64,000 nt of DNA, taken from positions 18,112,060 through 18,176,059 of the forward strand of contig OZ038529.1 in NCBI GenBank assembly GCA_964036665.1. Direction: 5' to 3'. The notes below the pieces were generated by a model that had not been told where the DNA came from, ran no database searches, and was given only the letters and a program-made list of their open reading frames with translations. The stretch comes from Gordius sp. MW1 (lineage: Eukaryota; Nematomorpha; Gordioida; Gordea; Gordiidae). Position numbers and translations under genes: made by a program. Shown one piece after another: positions 13,977 through 28,045 of the stretch; position 1 is the first letter of the stretch, and every line of letters starts with the position of its first letter.

Positions 13977-14114
13977 CGTGGGCGTAGCCAGCATTGGAAT
14001 TAGAAGGGGGCAATAATGATTTAGGGAGAGGCAAAATGATTATTTTTTGACTTATCAAATTTTTGGATTGAGGGGGGCAGCCGCCCCTCCCTGCCCCCCT
14101 TGGCTACGCCCATG
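13977..14114 (-). mobile_element. GGGCGTAGCC MITE, type B, 3' of Antp
   Basis: CGTGGGCGTAGCC to GGCTACGCCCATG, 138 bp, flanks GGTCTTCC and GGTCTTAC (7 of 8). It lies about 500 bp past the Antp stop codon, so it could fall in the transcript's 3' region. Confidence 0.87.
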
Positions 14115-14618
14115 GGTCTTACCCTGGCCTTAAGTCTTGGATAGACTAAATATAAGCGTCTCAATATGGTCTAAAGTTGGACGAAAATTGACGGATTCAA
14201 AAATTATGTCAACAATTTTGAATGGAAACTTGCCCGCCTGTTGGGAAATAATATTAAAATAAAAAGGAATGGCCTCTAAGATGCGAATACATTGGTTTGC
14301 GTGGTTAAAAATTTATTTAATATCCGCTTGTCAAACATTTTAATTTGTATATTCATATTTATAACGGACAAAAAACTCTTATATATTTAGGCAATCACTT
14401 TAAATAGATACACAATCCGCTCGTTTGATGATAATAACATAAATGTATGGTTATGTAATATTTAAAAGCGCATAAATAAGTCAAGAAGTGTCAAATGAAA
14501 TGAGTTATGAAAATTGACCCGTTTTAGTTGAAATACAAAATATCAGTAGGCGTGTGGTGGAAGAACGTTTAAAACATTGAAAGAAGGAAGAAGTGCGCAA
14601 AATAAATATAGAGGAGAT

Positions 14619-16671
<2,053 letters not shown>

Positions 16672-17389
16672 CAAATTGGTTTTTCATCCATGGATACAAG
16701 GGTGCAGACTCCTTAGCTTGCCCCGACTTGCATCCCTTAATAAGGGTTGGCCGTACTTCGGGGTCGTTAAGTTTAAATTGTCCAGAAGTTGGTGCTAATT
16801 TTATCGATTTATTCGACCTTTTGATCCTTTTTTTACCAACAAAATCTTCCCTCGTTTCCCCAAGATGATCATTATCAATCCCAAGGATATTACTCTCGTC
16901 GCCGTATATTTCGATACCGTTTTTTTCGGGCAAACTTTGTTGACGCGCTTCAAAATTATTAGCATCTACGGTATTTGCCTGACCGCCCCCGCGATAAATG
17001 TTGGCCGATTTTGGAATAGGTTCCATGTTTGGGTAATAAAAACTCGGTTGATCTTGATAAAATTGAGGGGGGTGCTGGTTAGAATTGTAATATGAGTTTG
17101 GTCTAGGACCTGCGCCATATTGATGGGCTGCGGCGACGCAAGCCGGATAATAATAGGGGGAATAACACAGGGGACTCGGGGTATGGTATTGTTGTTGCCT
17201 GGTGGAGGCAGAGGTTGAAGTAGTATTTGGACAAATAGAATTGCCAGCCATTTCAGGTCCATTTCCAGCCGAAAAATAACCAGTTTGAAGCGATGAAGAA
17301 TCGTTGTTGTGACTTATCATATTGTTGCCCCCGCCTCCGCCATAAGATATTAAATAGGGGTTGTGGTGGTGGGAAAAGTAAATGCTCAT
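16672..17389 (-). CDS. Antp: Antennapedia-class Hox protein, coding exon 1 (N-terminus to YPWM)
   Basis: First coding exon of a Hox transcription factor, 239 codons plus one base. I start at the ATG at 17389 because it gives MSIYF, close to the MSSYF-type N-terminus shared by many central Hox proteins; an acceptor TTTAG lies 19 bases upstream at 17409-17410. The protein has a Gly run and is rich in Asn, Ser, Gln, Pro and Tyr (activation-domain-like), with a basic stretch (GKKRIKRSNKS). It ends in LYPWMKNQF, the hexapeptide that contacts Exd/Pbx. Antp usually reads YPWMRSQF, so this is a close variant. The exon ends at G 16672 followed by donor GTAGTA. That phase joins the homeobox exon exactly, making one Asp codon. 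Assembled length is about 393 residues. Extra 5' non-coding exons are likely but not visible. Confidence 0.85.
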
Positions 17390-17408
17390 CGAGATCAAAC
17401 TGTGCTGC
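17390..17408 (-). other. 5' UTR segment of Antp coding exon 1
   Basis: Nineteen bases between the TTTAG acceptor (17409-17410) and the chosen ATG. The acceptor implies at least one upstream non-coding exon, as is usual for Antp. An in-frame CTG/ATG extension would run into the acceptor, which supports starting at MSIYF. Confidence 0.5.
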
Positions 17409-18224
17409 CTAAACAAAATTAAAAATATTTTAAATTAGCATATTCACATATCAATAGTGGATATAATTATAAAATACCATTGAAGAATAAGTTAATTTTG
17501 GTGCAAGATATAGGCGCCAAAGTGATCAACCAAAACTTTTTTAGCTAAAATTTTAATATAAAATAAAGGGGAAAAGTCATAATTTTATAATGAACAATCG
17601 CTCTTTAAACGTGGGATAACAATGTCTATTGGTTAAAAAGTGTATTTAGTCAATAAATAAATTAAAACTTACAACGCAATTCATTTTAAAACTCTTTAAA
17701 TTTATATGGACAAAAATTAATTACACACTATCATTGAGAAAAGATTTAAAGACCGCGTTAGTGTTGTTAATTAAGCTGTTAAATTGTATACAAGGCAAGA
17801 AATGTATGCAATAAAAAATAGTAATAAATTTTCATTTAGATATTTTACCTTAATTTATGATTATCCCGTAGTGCAACTAGATATTGTATATGTGCAGTGC
17901 AGAGTAGTAGTAATATGTTTTCTTAAAAAAAGTCGTAATTTAAAATTTATGGGGGTTGGTTGAGGGAAGTTAAATTACAAATTATTACTGTAGGGAATGA
18001 AAGGATATCCCGAGCAGAGGAGCTAGGAACATAAATATTACTGCAATTCAATAAATTATACAATTAGTGAAAACGTTATGTCAGTGATGAAATTAATAAG
18101 TTAATCAATAAATTGTTGAAAGTTGTACGTAATAAAATTTAACGATGTTTACGATGAAATTTTTTAAAAATAAATTATCGAAATTCACAAACAGCTTATA
18201 ATTAGCGAGTCAATTTGATATTCC
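17409..18224. other. upstream flank or intron of Antp
   Basis: AT-rich. It should be intron 5' of the first coding exon, given the acceptor at 17409. No promoter element that I would defend. Confidence 0.4.
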
Positions 18225-19109
18225 TCAAGCTATTGACTCTAACTGAGCTGCTCTGCATGCAGCATACGAAACAAACTCTCTGTGATTGACACTTTTATCC
18301 AACGTATCTCTATGCCTATTGGCCCATTTTGTTAACATGGCACACGCATCGCCGTTATTTTGAGAAAATAGAAACTGCATAAAAAAACCTATTAATTTCA
18401 TAAAATTAAAAATAAAGATAGTTACGAGATAAGATAAAAAATTATTATTTCTCTTCCACAAAAATAAATGTGCAAACGTAGAAACCATTTCGTTTATATT
18501 CATTTTTATGGCGTGAGGGAGGTTATGATGGGCGTAGCCAGGTTTTGGATTGGGGGGGGGCAAAACGTTTAAAAGTTCAATTAGAGGGGGGCAAAAGATA
18601 AATTCTTTGAATTTTTCAAAGTTTTTGCATTGAAAAATTAATTTTTTCGTAAATTAGGGGGGGGGGGCCTGGCTACGCCCATGGAGGTTATACATATTTT
18701 CTCGCTATAATGCAATTTCAAATGTTACTCTACTAACCGCAGCAACCCTTGCTTGGTAAATGTACTAAAAGATTTGTGCAGTAAATTGTGGGTAGATGTA
18801 GGCAGTAGCCAAACGTATACTTTGTTCTCGTTATAGAAAGGAGGAGCCAGTGTTTTAAATTTGTTGAAATCGTGGTTAAAGATTATTACGGTGGTAGGCC
18901 CTGCCAATGTATACCCAGGGGTATAATAAATTATTGTCAAATTTAATAAAAACAATTAGTATTTTAAAAGCGAAATCAATGTTAAAATTCATGATGTCAT
19001 ATTTTTGCATGTATTTCTCATTAAATTCCTTTGAAAATATTAATAACAACGGAATATAATAGTAAGTTTTCCAATCAAAATCTCCTTTTCCCTTCACTTT
19101 TTCTATCAT
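18225..19109 (-). other. possible exons of an unrecognised gene upstream of Antp
   Basis: Three minus-strand frames look more protein-like than chance: 19109-18970 (KGDFDWKTYYYIP), 18945-18725 (GPTTVIIFNHDFNKFK) and, after a possible TTTATGCAG acceptor at 18378, NNGDACAMLTKWANRHRD down to a TGA at 18225. I recognise no family. The first two frames overlap out of phase and the splice phases do not join well, and a MITE lies between the second and third. They may be a decayed gene or 5' untranslated sequence of Antp. Confidence 0.25.
18527..18683 (+). mobile_element. GGGCGTAGCC MITE, type A, intact
   Basis: GATGGGCGTAGCC to GGCTACGCCCATG with exact 8-bp duplication GAGGTTAT (18519-18526 and 18684-18691). 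It lies about 1.1 kb upstream of the first visible Antp exon. Confidence 0.92.
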
Positions 19110-19740
19110 CTTTGACGCACCGCCGAAGTCATTTTAAAACTGCTAAACAATATTTCTAAGTGTCAGACACAGACATTTACACATTTCATTTATAAGATCA
19201 ATGTCTTATTGATGTGATAGAACCTTTGTTTTAGCCCCCTTCCTCTCGTACACTTGTCTTGCTTGTCAAGTATGGAGGAAATAATTAACAACAAATGTAA
19301 ATTTTTTACAAAAGAACAAAAGGATGATCATACAATTTTTATTTATGATCTGTTTTTTATTTACATCTTATGGTCGTTAGATGGCAATGCTTTTTCAAAG
19401 AAAATTTTATTTTGTCGCAAAGTATTACAACTCATAACTTAAAAAGGACGGCTTGTTTTTTAAGAAAATTGTTAGTTCATTTTGTAATGTGTATTGCGTA
19501 AGTCATTAACTCAATTTATTACATTTAAATACCTCAAGTTCCTAGTTCCCCATACGTCGCAGCTCAAATATTGAATTATATCGGTAGTGACAATTTATAA
19601 TAAGTTTTTAACTTAGATATTTAAATTTTTAAAAATTATTAGTTCATCGTGGCAACAATATATTTGTACATATTATTCGGATTTTGTCGGGGAGCCTAAT
19701 TAAAAATTTTGTTACAATTCGCTTTTCCCCAGTTAATTAG

Positions 19741-19934
19741 TGTTGTAAAAACGGCTGGGTTTTGTTTATTCGATCTTTGGTTTTAATCTACTAAACATAA
19801 ACAGGCAAAAGGGTTTTTGTCTATTTTTCTTAGTCGACCTCTAGGCTTGGTCTCAATTTGATAAATATACCAGAGTGGGCCGTTAGTCTTAGTTGAACCG
19901 AAGATCGAAAACAAACCCTGCCGTTTTTAAGACA
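19741..19934. mobile_element. MITE with TGTAAAAACGGC inverted ends
   Basis: About 194 bp. The left TGTTGTAAAAACGGC.GGGTTT and TCGATCTTTGGTT pair with the right AACCGAAGATCGA and AAACCC.GCCGTTTTTA over about 45 bp. No ORF; no duplication fixed. Confidence 0.65.
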
Positions 19935-22280
19935 TTGCTATTAATCATTCGAAATTATATTTATTAGAACCTGAAACAGAGGATATTTTAAACAATCGTT
20001 GGGGCTGGAAGGGTATTTCTCCCCTACCATCCCCACCCCCACTGTAGAAACTTAGTATTGTTAAATCCTTAAATTTCAGTCGCAATAGAAGTATTCGTTA
20101 GAAATTAAAAACATATTCGTGATTGAGAGTGCCCAAATTTTGGGCATTATTGAAATATTCACCAGTAAAATAAACATTGGAGCAGAACCAACGGACCTTA
20201 AAAATTAATCAAGGCTGTGGTAATGAAATCTGCCTATTTTTTTACGATTTTTTGACATTCTAAAAATAAGAATTTAACACAAATCAAACTTACAACTTCT
20301 ACCATGGGCGTAATCGGGGGTGGCAGGGAGGGGCGTCTCTCCCCCTATAAATCCAAAATATCTTAAAAACTTTATCAAATTATGGGTAAAAATTTAAGGA
20401 AATTGTTATTTTGGTCCTCCCTAACTCATTATTGCCCCCCTCTAATTCCAACTCCGGCTACGCCTATTACTTCTACCATATAATAATTTCGACCCGAACC
20501 CGATCCAACCCGAAAATCTGTTGAAACTTTAACCCTAATCCAATTTAGTGCAGTCAATATTATCCGGTTCGAAAATAATATTACGCAGAGCTTTCTATCC
20601 GCATTAACTTGTTTTTGTCTAGTAAAGGTAACGCAGCAGCATTACTAAAAAATTTAGTTAACCTTTATATTAGGACAAATTAATATCAAAATAAGAAACA
20701 TAGCCTGACAAAGTTTGCAAATTATTTAGTTTACACCGAACACAATGAACCATACTTCTTCCCGGTTTGGGTGATCCTTACGGGTCTAAGGATTTAACTT
20801 ACACCCAATATAAACGGAAACACATACCTTCTGGTTTTTAAACTGATGTTAAACATGAGAACTCATATCTTATCACTGACGGTGAAATTTTAGTTTTAAA
20901 TAATCACTCTTTTAAATGGATTATTTAGATAAAATTTTAGCTGATTCACATGAATTCACCCCTAAACGCTTTTACAATCTTCTTTAGACGACCTATAGTC
21001 ATGCCTAGACAAGATGGACTTTCTAGCTCGCTTTAAAAGGGGTCCTTTGTAATTTGCCCTAGCAAAGCCACTTTTTTGGCCAAAGACGCAAAATCCATAA
21101 ACTAAGCAAAATTTTGATATTTAATAAATCTGATATGCAAGCTAAATTTTTACATAAGAAATTATTTCTGCCTGACTCAAAAAATACTTATTTAGGAAAC
21201 AGTTAAGCCAGTTCAAAGGACCTGCCTAGTCCTAGCAACGGTTTGTTGACAGCCGTAGATCTAATTATTTAATGACAGAGATTGTCCAGCTAGGCGATTT
21301 TTATTACATTCTACAAGTCGGTCAGGTCAGTTAGAGCCAGTCGATGTCGGCAAAGTATAAAGGCACGCAAGTTAAATATGATTTATTGGCTTGTTGCTGT
21401 TAGACGTGCTAGCAATATTAAAATTTGAGTCCTTTCCATCGCCTCAAATCAAATCATATATTCATTATGGAAGAGAAAAATAACAAAACTTGCAGTAATC
21501 CTATACCAGAAACTAGACGTGTCCTCAACTAAGATAGGTCCCTTTGCCAATCACGCAAATCTGCCGACCTTTAATTTATGACATCAAGTACGAGTATAAA
21601 ATATCATCGATAATCTAAAAGTAACTCTTAGGTAATAACATCTTTCTGATTATATATTAGCATGTAAGTAAAGGCAAGTCAGGCAGGAGGCGGCGGGTGG
21701 GCATGTTTTAAATGCGTGGAATTGTATATGAGATCGTTCGTTGGTTGTGTGCTAGTGCAGTGCTGGTTCCAGCCAAAGCAGCTAAACTCACTCGTTCCAG
21801 AGGAAGGGGGGGGGGGGTAGATTGAATATATTAGATATAAATCACAATTTACACCCTGAACCCAAGTAGTAGCGGCCGAGTGTGTGCGGGTAAATGTCGA
21901 TCGTTTACAGTCATATATCTTTTTTAGCACGTAATATATATAAATTAAAAGTAATGTTTGTTATGCACGCTCAAAAGTTGCCATAAATCACTTTCCACCC
22001 CCCCCCCCCCCCTAGAGCTAAAAGCTATTCCAAATTTTATTTCGGTTCCTTAATCGATTAATACGATGTCCTCTCTCATATCGATTCGTAAAAATTTTAA
22101 ATTTATTTACTTTGACTTGGTCAACCTAATTTATTATTTGCAAAATTAAACTTTTTTTCTCAAGGGGTATGTTTAAAATCATTCAAAATCATTGACTTAT
22201 ATAGTCCATTTTAAATTGAAAAACTGAATACATCGAATTATTGTTTTACAGAATATACCAGTGTAAATGCGAATCCCCTC
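19935..22280. other. intergenic upstream of Antp
   Basis: Holds one intact MITE (20303), hAT scraps (20490-20560) and a less AT-rich stretch at 21190-21900. That stretch includes TATAAAGGCACGC at 21356 on the plus strand, an isolated TATA-like box with no gene behind it. Confidence 0.35.
20303..20468 (+). mobile_element. GGGCGTAGCC MITE, type B
   Basis: CATGGGCGTAATC to GGCTACGCCTATT with exact 8-bp duplication ACTTCTAC. Next to it, 20490-20560 holds CCCGAACCCGA scraps of the TAGAGAACTGCA hAT family. Confidence 0.9.
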
Positions 22281-22428
22281 TTGGGTGTAGCGTAGCCAAG
22301 GGTGCCTCTAAAGCCAAAAATTTGTTGAAATTTATTCAAAAAATGGGTAAAATTTCAAAAAATGATAATTTTGCCCCTCATTAAATCATTATTGCCGCCC
22401 TCTAATTCCAATGCTGGCTACGTCCATG
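22281..22428 (+). mobile_element. GGGCGTAGCC MITE, type B
   Basis: Left end TGGGTGTAGCGTAGCC, right end GGCTACGTCCATG; flanks ATCCCCTC and TATCCCTC are similar. The usual G-run is missing on the left. Confidence 0.75.
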
Positions 22429-22544
22429 TATCCCTCTTGTAAGTTTTTTAAAGGCTCTTTTGGGTATTCCACGATAAAAATAGCAAATTAAAAGACGCTA
22501 GCTTAAAGAAAATAACTTTCTTCTTAAATCTATTCTAGCATATT

Positions 22545-22625
22545 TATGGGTGTAGCCAGGATTTAAATTAAGGTTGAGAGGTAAATTTGGGGCAATCAAA
22601 AGAGGGGCAAAATAATTAATTTTAA
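22545..22625 (-). mobile_element. GGGCGTAGCC MITE fragment
   Basis: TATGGGTGTAGCCAGG followed by a short reverse type B stretch with GAGGGGCAAAA. The far end is lost. Confidence 0.45.
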
Positions 22626-23304
22626 ACTAATGTGCAGGAAAATAAATAAATTACATAATAAGTTTAGGATTTAGAGCTCAATTGACCCTTCCTTTAATAT
22701 GCATTAGAGTATATATTTATTAGCTAGCAAGCTAAAAATTTAATTTAAATTGTTTTATAAGGTTACATTAACTTAAAAAAAAACAAACATGAAAGGGTAA
22801 GAATAAAACTAGACTTGAGAAGGTTGAATTAATTGTTAGCGAAGTAAGGTAATATATTGATTTCCGATATAAATTTTATCCTTGATCTGGACACTTTTAC
22901 TTGACCACAACGCGTTAACATATAGACTAAATAATTATAAATTGCCTTTTTAATTTTGATTTCAATTTGTGCGTATTTATATGCAAGGCAGTAGATCTGC
23001 AGGGGCAGGCCGGTCCCACGGGCGGGTGTGCACGGGCTTTGAAACTAAAAAAACAAAAATGAGGAGGCTCGTGGGGGGGGGGGGTAAAGTCTTTTAAAAT
23101 GAGTTCAGACGGGCCTAGATTCTTCAAACGGGTCTGGGATCTTTATTAACCGGCAGCTTAAATTTTAAATTTTTTTACATGGTTCACTAGTTTATTTACT
23201 GGTAAAATAATTTGATGATAAAAAAAAATATATAATTATAACAAGTTTAAACAAGTGGCATTTGTCCTTGTACTAAAATATAAATCATGGTTATTGTTTA
23301 GATC

Positions 23305-24412
23305 TCGTCTCGTCTCGGTTTCTAAAAAATAATCTTGTTACGTCTCGGGTGTGATTATGAAAATCTCGATCTCGTCTCGTCTCGAGTTATAAAAATCTTG
23401 GTCTCGTCTCGTCTCGACGAGATTTCTCGACAGGTCTTGACTTTAAATTTTTTTATTAGACTATATATTTTCCTTAATTTTTTTTAAATTATCATTTTAA
23501 AAAAAAATTTTAAAAAGTTAAAATGGCGAACCATTTTTTTATTTAAATTTTCATGAACATATAATCAACGCGTGCGCACTAATTTACTGTGTATATTCAG
23601 TTTTTATATTTTATATCTGGTTTTAAAATGTTTATAATTATAAATAAAATTCAATACGCTTGTACACGAGGGTACTAAATTGTTTAGAGTTAATTGCCAA
23701 TTAATAAAAATAACAGTTTCTAAAATATGGGCAGGTTTTAAAAAAATATTATTAAATTTGTAAAGCTACCGTGTCTGCCACTACATGCAAAAAATTTAAA
23801 TTAATAAAAGTAGCTAAAAATTTTAGACACGACCCATTGAGACCGGACACTTTTTTTTGAATGTCCCTTCTTTTAAGAGAAGTGTAAGCCATTTAATTAG
23901 CAAACTGAATGAAATTGATTCACCAGATTAATCACATCAAAAACTAAATTTAATAATATCAAAAGGTCTTTAAGCATGCAAATTTCTAGACTAGTGGTGT
24001 ATTCGCGTATGATGCTTAAAAAATCTTTAGCCATTACAGCCAAACGATTCAAAATATCAGACAGGAGGATGCAATTGTTGCGAAATTTGAAGATGTTTTA
24101 GTAACATGGGCTTTGGCAGGATTGTATTTAGAGGGGGGGGGGGGGCAATAATGATTTAGGAAGAGCAAAATGATGTTTTTTGAAATTTTGACCACAATTT
24201 TATAAAAGTTGTAAGATTTTTTGGATTTAAAGGGGGGCTTAAATTCTCAGGGTAAAAATATGTAATAAATTATTAAATAATTATTTACAAACCCTAAGGG
24301 CCACACATATTTTATTGAATAAGTTAAAATAATTTTCACGGATATAGAAATATCGGTTTTTCAAGTCGAGACGAGACCGAGATTTTTCTCGGTTTTTTCG
24401 CATCACTAAATG
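23305..24412. mobile_element. element with CTCGT repeats at both ends
   Basis: The left part has TCTCGTCTCGTCTCGG runs (23307-23430); the right part has GTCGAGACGAGACCGAG and ends TTTTTTCGCATCACTA. The reverse of that end resembles the TAGTGATG terminus at 27197, so it is perhaps a hAT relative. The left terminus is not clear. A MITE fragment lies inside. Confidence 0.5.
24105..24240 (-). mobile_element. GGGCGTAGCC MITE fragment, type B
   Basis: CATGGGCTTTGGCAGG, G-run and GCAATAATGATTTAGG of reverse type B; no right terminus. It lies inside the CTCGT-repeat element. Confidence 0.6.
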
Positions 24413-25190
24413 TGGTAGGTGGGTATTAGTAGCACTAGCAATCTTATAGCTTGTGACATTCATTCATTTAACAATTCTGGCTCTATACTAATTATGAACA
24501 CTTTGATTGTAAATTATATTTTAGTCTTCACCTAAGTTGCATCTATACATTAATAATATTTTAAGATGTTTAAATATGCATTACAGTATTGATATATAAA
24601 TAGAATTAATTGTAGACGTTTATTGCCTAAAGTTTATTGCATAAACTTTATTGACTTTTGCCAATTTCCAGAAATAAAACATTACTTATAGAAAGACTGT
24701 ATGCAGTCATTTGATCTGATTTTAAAATGCTGACCTTCGAAAAGTTTTATTTACAACACCTTATGCACGAAAAAATAGTAGACAATATTAAATCTAAGAT
24801 GTTGTTGAGATTACAACACTTGGAGTTACTAGCAATGACATTAATAATATCTTTACAAAAGAGGTGCAAATATTGTAAGAACCATATAAAATCCAACAAT
24901 TTATTTGTCCGTGACACCTTAATAGCAGTAAAATGGCACAAAAATTTGCATAAAATTCCTATTTTTTAACGGGCCTGGACCGAACGAGCTGACTTTGATA
25001 GGAGGCGGGACTAAAGTGCTTGAATAAAATGTGGACAGACTCGGGCGGGCTTTCAAGTTTTCCAAGCGGGTATGGATTTAACCATAATTGCTAAAAAATC
25101 ACAAACGGGCTGGGACGGGCTTGAGGTTTTAAAACAGGTATGAGCGAGTTTTCCTCCTAAAAACGGTCCATTGCAGATCTCTAAGGCAGA

Positions 25191-25250
25191 CATGGGCTTA
25201 GCCAGGATTCGAAATAGGGGATGGGGGGGGGAGAGCAAAATGATAATTTT
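25191..25250 (-). mobile_element. GGGCGTAGCC MITE fragment
   Basis: CATGGGCTTAGCCAGGATTC, G-run and GAGCAAAATGATAATTTT. Truncated at the edge of the LINE relic. Confidence 0.5.
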
Positions 25251-26268
25251 AAATGTTATTTATTATCTTATCCACTTACATTTTCCACGTAACACGAGGT
25301 CGTTCTCTTCCTCTCTTCCCCGGCACCTCCATGCCAAAACTTTTCGATTTGCATCTTTCGAATTCCTTCTTGATGTAGGGCCATACCACCTAAACAATTC
25401 CCTTTAACATGTCCGCCATGGATTGAATTCCCTTTTTGCCCTCCCACAGACATTTCACATATAACCGAGCTTAGTAAAACACAAACTCCTTATTATCATT
25501 TTCATCTCCGTGACTTGTAATAATTTTTCGTTCGTAGCGTTTATTGCCCACGTTTCACTATGTAGAGTCACGATTTTACGCTGGATTTATAAGCCATGCT
25601 TTTCAACTATAATGGATCTTCCTGCCGTACTTTACTGACATACTTCGCCATTTAATCATCCTTATCCGCGCAATGATTTCTTTTGCGCAACCGCGCTCTT
25701 GATTTAGGAGCCGAGGTATATAAAATTGCTTACTCCTAGGGACTTTTATTGGTCATTTAGCGAGAAGTGCCTTTATTGATTATTTTTATGTATAGGATTT
25801 TTGATTATTAGCTTTTAGACCATATTCAGTTATCCGATTTGATCATTTTTTAGCTCGTCTAATACTTTCTTATTTGTCCCGCATAGTAATATATTATCGA
25901 CTTATAAGTTGATTACTTCTGTATGTCTCTTCTTATCACGTTCATAATTATTTCAGAATAATGGGCATACATCAAATCCTTGATGCAATCTAAGTCACCA
26001 AAATTTTCATAAGCGGTACTTATACATCTGCAATATTTTGTCTTCTCAGGTACCACCATACTAAAAGCACCCTATCATAAATTTTTTTTCAAATCGATAA
26101 AGACCATTTTCCCCATATTTACCCCAAATTAATCTTAGTGCGAAGTTCTGTTTGATATAAATCGGATTTAGCTAGCCGATATGTCCACCTTATTCTTCAG
26201 CCTTGCTATTTATATTTTTTTTCATAAGTTACAAGGAGTGATAAGTTATCTCAATACCTCTCTAACGG

Positions 26269-26446
26269 GGCGTTCGTGATGACGCACGAATTGCGAATTA
26301 ATTCTCACGAAAATAACAAATGTATTAATTAAATAGAAGGCGTTCTTTGTAAAACCGCAGACGATCATTTTCGTATGCGGCTAAACAATTTCGCGAAACA
26401 AAATGCGTTCGCATGTTTTCGCATCGCGCGTCATCACGAACGCAGG
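26269..26446. mobile_element. MITE with GGGCGTTCGTGATGACGC ends
   Basis: About 178 bp with near-perfect inverted ends: GGGCGTTCGTGATGACGC on the left and GCGTCATCACGAACGC on the right. It lies in the LINE relic between RT scraps. The superfamily is not clear, as no target duplication could be fixed by eye. Confidence 0.75.
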
Positions 26447-27196
26447 GTGACTGCTACACTTCTTAGAGTATCCTCTTCATTTAAACCAATTATTATGATT
26501 TCAGTCTTCCCCTAATATATTGTTAAAAAGTGGGTACTCCTTCGTCCCGACATCCTCCGACTCATGCTTCCATAAAAATCCATCTGGTACATTAGCTTTT
26601 ACTTTGTATCTTCTTCATTTGTAACTTAACTTCATGCTCCTGAAAATGCTTAACCATATTTAAGTTTGGCTCAATATCGGAAAGTTAATCCATCCACAAG
26701 CACGTTGAAATATCCTTTATTCCTTTCCTTCACCTCCTTCGGCCTGAATAAGGGTTTATTCTCCTCGTTTCTGACTACTCTATGGTCTAAGACAACGCAT
26801 ATCTTATCTTGGCCAATTTGTATATAAGCATGTGGCTTTATGAACCAATTCGCCATCTCCAAGCAGCATTCTTTGCTATTGCAACTGTCTTATTTGCAGC
26901 TCTCTTTGCCTCCCTATATTCTTTTCTTTCTTCCACCATTTGATCCCTCACTCATATTTTCCTATTCAAAGCTTTGTCTCTTTGGCATGTCCTAAAACCT
27001 GAATCGCCATTTCTATATGTTCCCATTTAGGGTCTCGCAATCGTCGTGTTCCATTCCAACATCTTGGCACTTAAGAGTGTGGAGGCTTTATGGATATTTA
27101 TCGCTCGTCGACGTATTAGCATTTCGTACTAATTTGGGTTTTTCAAACCTTTCTTTTCCGAAATACTCTTTTATCAAAACCCATCACAAGTAGACG

Positions 27197-27427
27197 TAGT
27201 GATGGGAAAACCTCAGGTTTTGTCGACCTAACCTAATAGGTTAGGTTAGGCTTTTCAAAAAACCTTTGAGGTCTTTTAAAAACGCTAACCTCTGCCTCGA
27301 GGTTATAGGTCAATATCAACCTCAAATCTTGAGGTTAATATGTGTAGACTAACCTAAAGCTTATGTTTATTAGGTTAATCAATAGCTGGCCTGAGCTTGA
27401 CTCACGCTTTAATTTTTCCCACCACTA
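27197..27427. mobile_element. hAT-like MITE with TAGTGATGGGAAAA ends
   Basis: 231 bp, ends TAGTGATGGGAAAA and TTTTTCCCACCACTA. The inside has CCTAACCTAATAGGTTAGG and several AACCT/AGGTT motifs in both orientations. The flanks TAGACGTA and TAGATGTT could be a worn 8-bp duplication. Confidence 0.65.
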
Positions 27428-27668
27428 GATGTTGCTTAGCTATTTATTATTCTCTTAATAATTTGCAACCGTTAGTCCAATATAAATCGGTTTGCCGCTT
27501 CTTATGCTTTTCACTATCTTTGTGCTTTTGAAAGTAGCCATTAGCGATTGCCATGTTATATGTGGTATTTGAAGAAGTTTCCCTCATTGATTGTTTTTAG
27601 GGCATTCTCGTGGTCTCAATGATTTCGATCATATTCTAGAGAGCTTCTCCGATGTGGGCGCTGTTAGC

Positions 27669-28045
27669 TTATTTTAGTCGTATTACTTGTATCCCTTCAT
27701 ATATAATATCTTTCCATGTTTCTACAAACTTAATTTGAGGTGTATATGCACACATAACGGATAGGAGGGCTCTTTGATCCGCTCTTTTCACCCACATCAT
27801 ATAGTCTAAACGTCGTTTGACTGCCACCATCTTGTTCTTGATCGACGCTTTGCACAATATCGAACCGTTTCTACGATTTAGTGACCACTGTAAAGTTCCA
27901 TTCAACGTCTTGTAGACTGGCGATGTATAACTTTCTTTTTTTAAGCATGTTGGCCTCAAAGATCTTTCCTGTTAACGTGCTCACATTAAAGGATGTTATT
28001 AAAATTATATCCACAACTAGATTCCTAACAGGCTTTTGTGTATTT
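27669..28045 (-). pseudogene. LINE endonuclease remnant
   Basis: Minus strand: FNVSTLTGKIFEAN (cf. WNVGTLTGK), then SLNRRNGSILCKASI, DYMMWVKRADQRALL and SVMCAYTPQIKF, the APE endonuclease blocks in order. The first Met chosen by ORF callers lies inside the domain, so the frame starts upstream of it. Confidence 0.72.

Larger units (their letters stand above)
22626..25190. other. intergenic with hAT scraps
   Basis: Besides the CTCGT element: 22985-23150 and 24968-25185 contain GGGCGGGC/GCAGATCTCTA-type pieces of the TAGAGACCTGCA hAT family. An 80-codon ORF at 24727 has no recognised domain. Confidence 0.4.
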
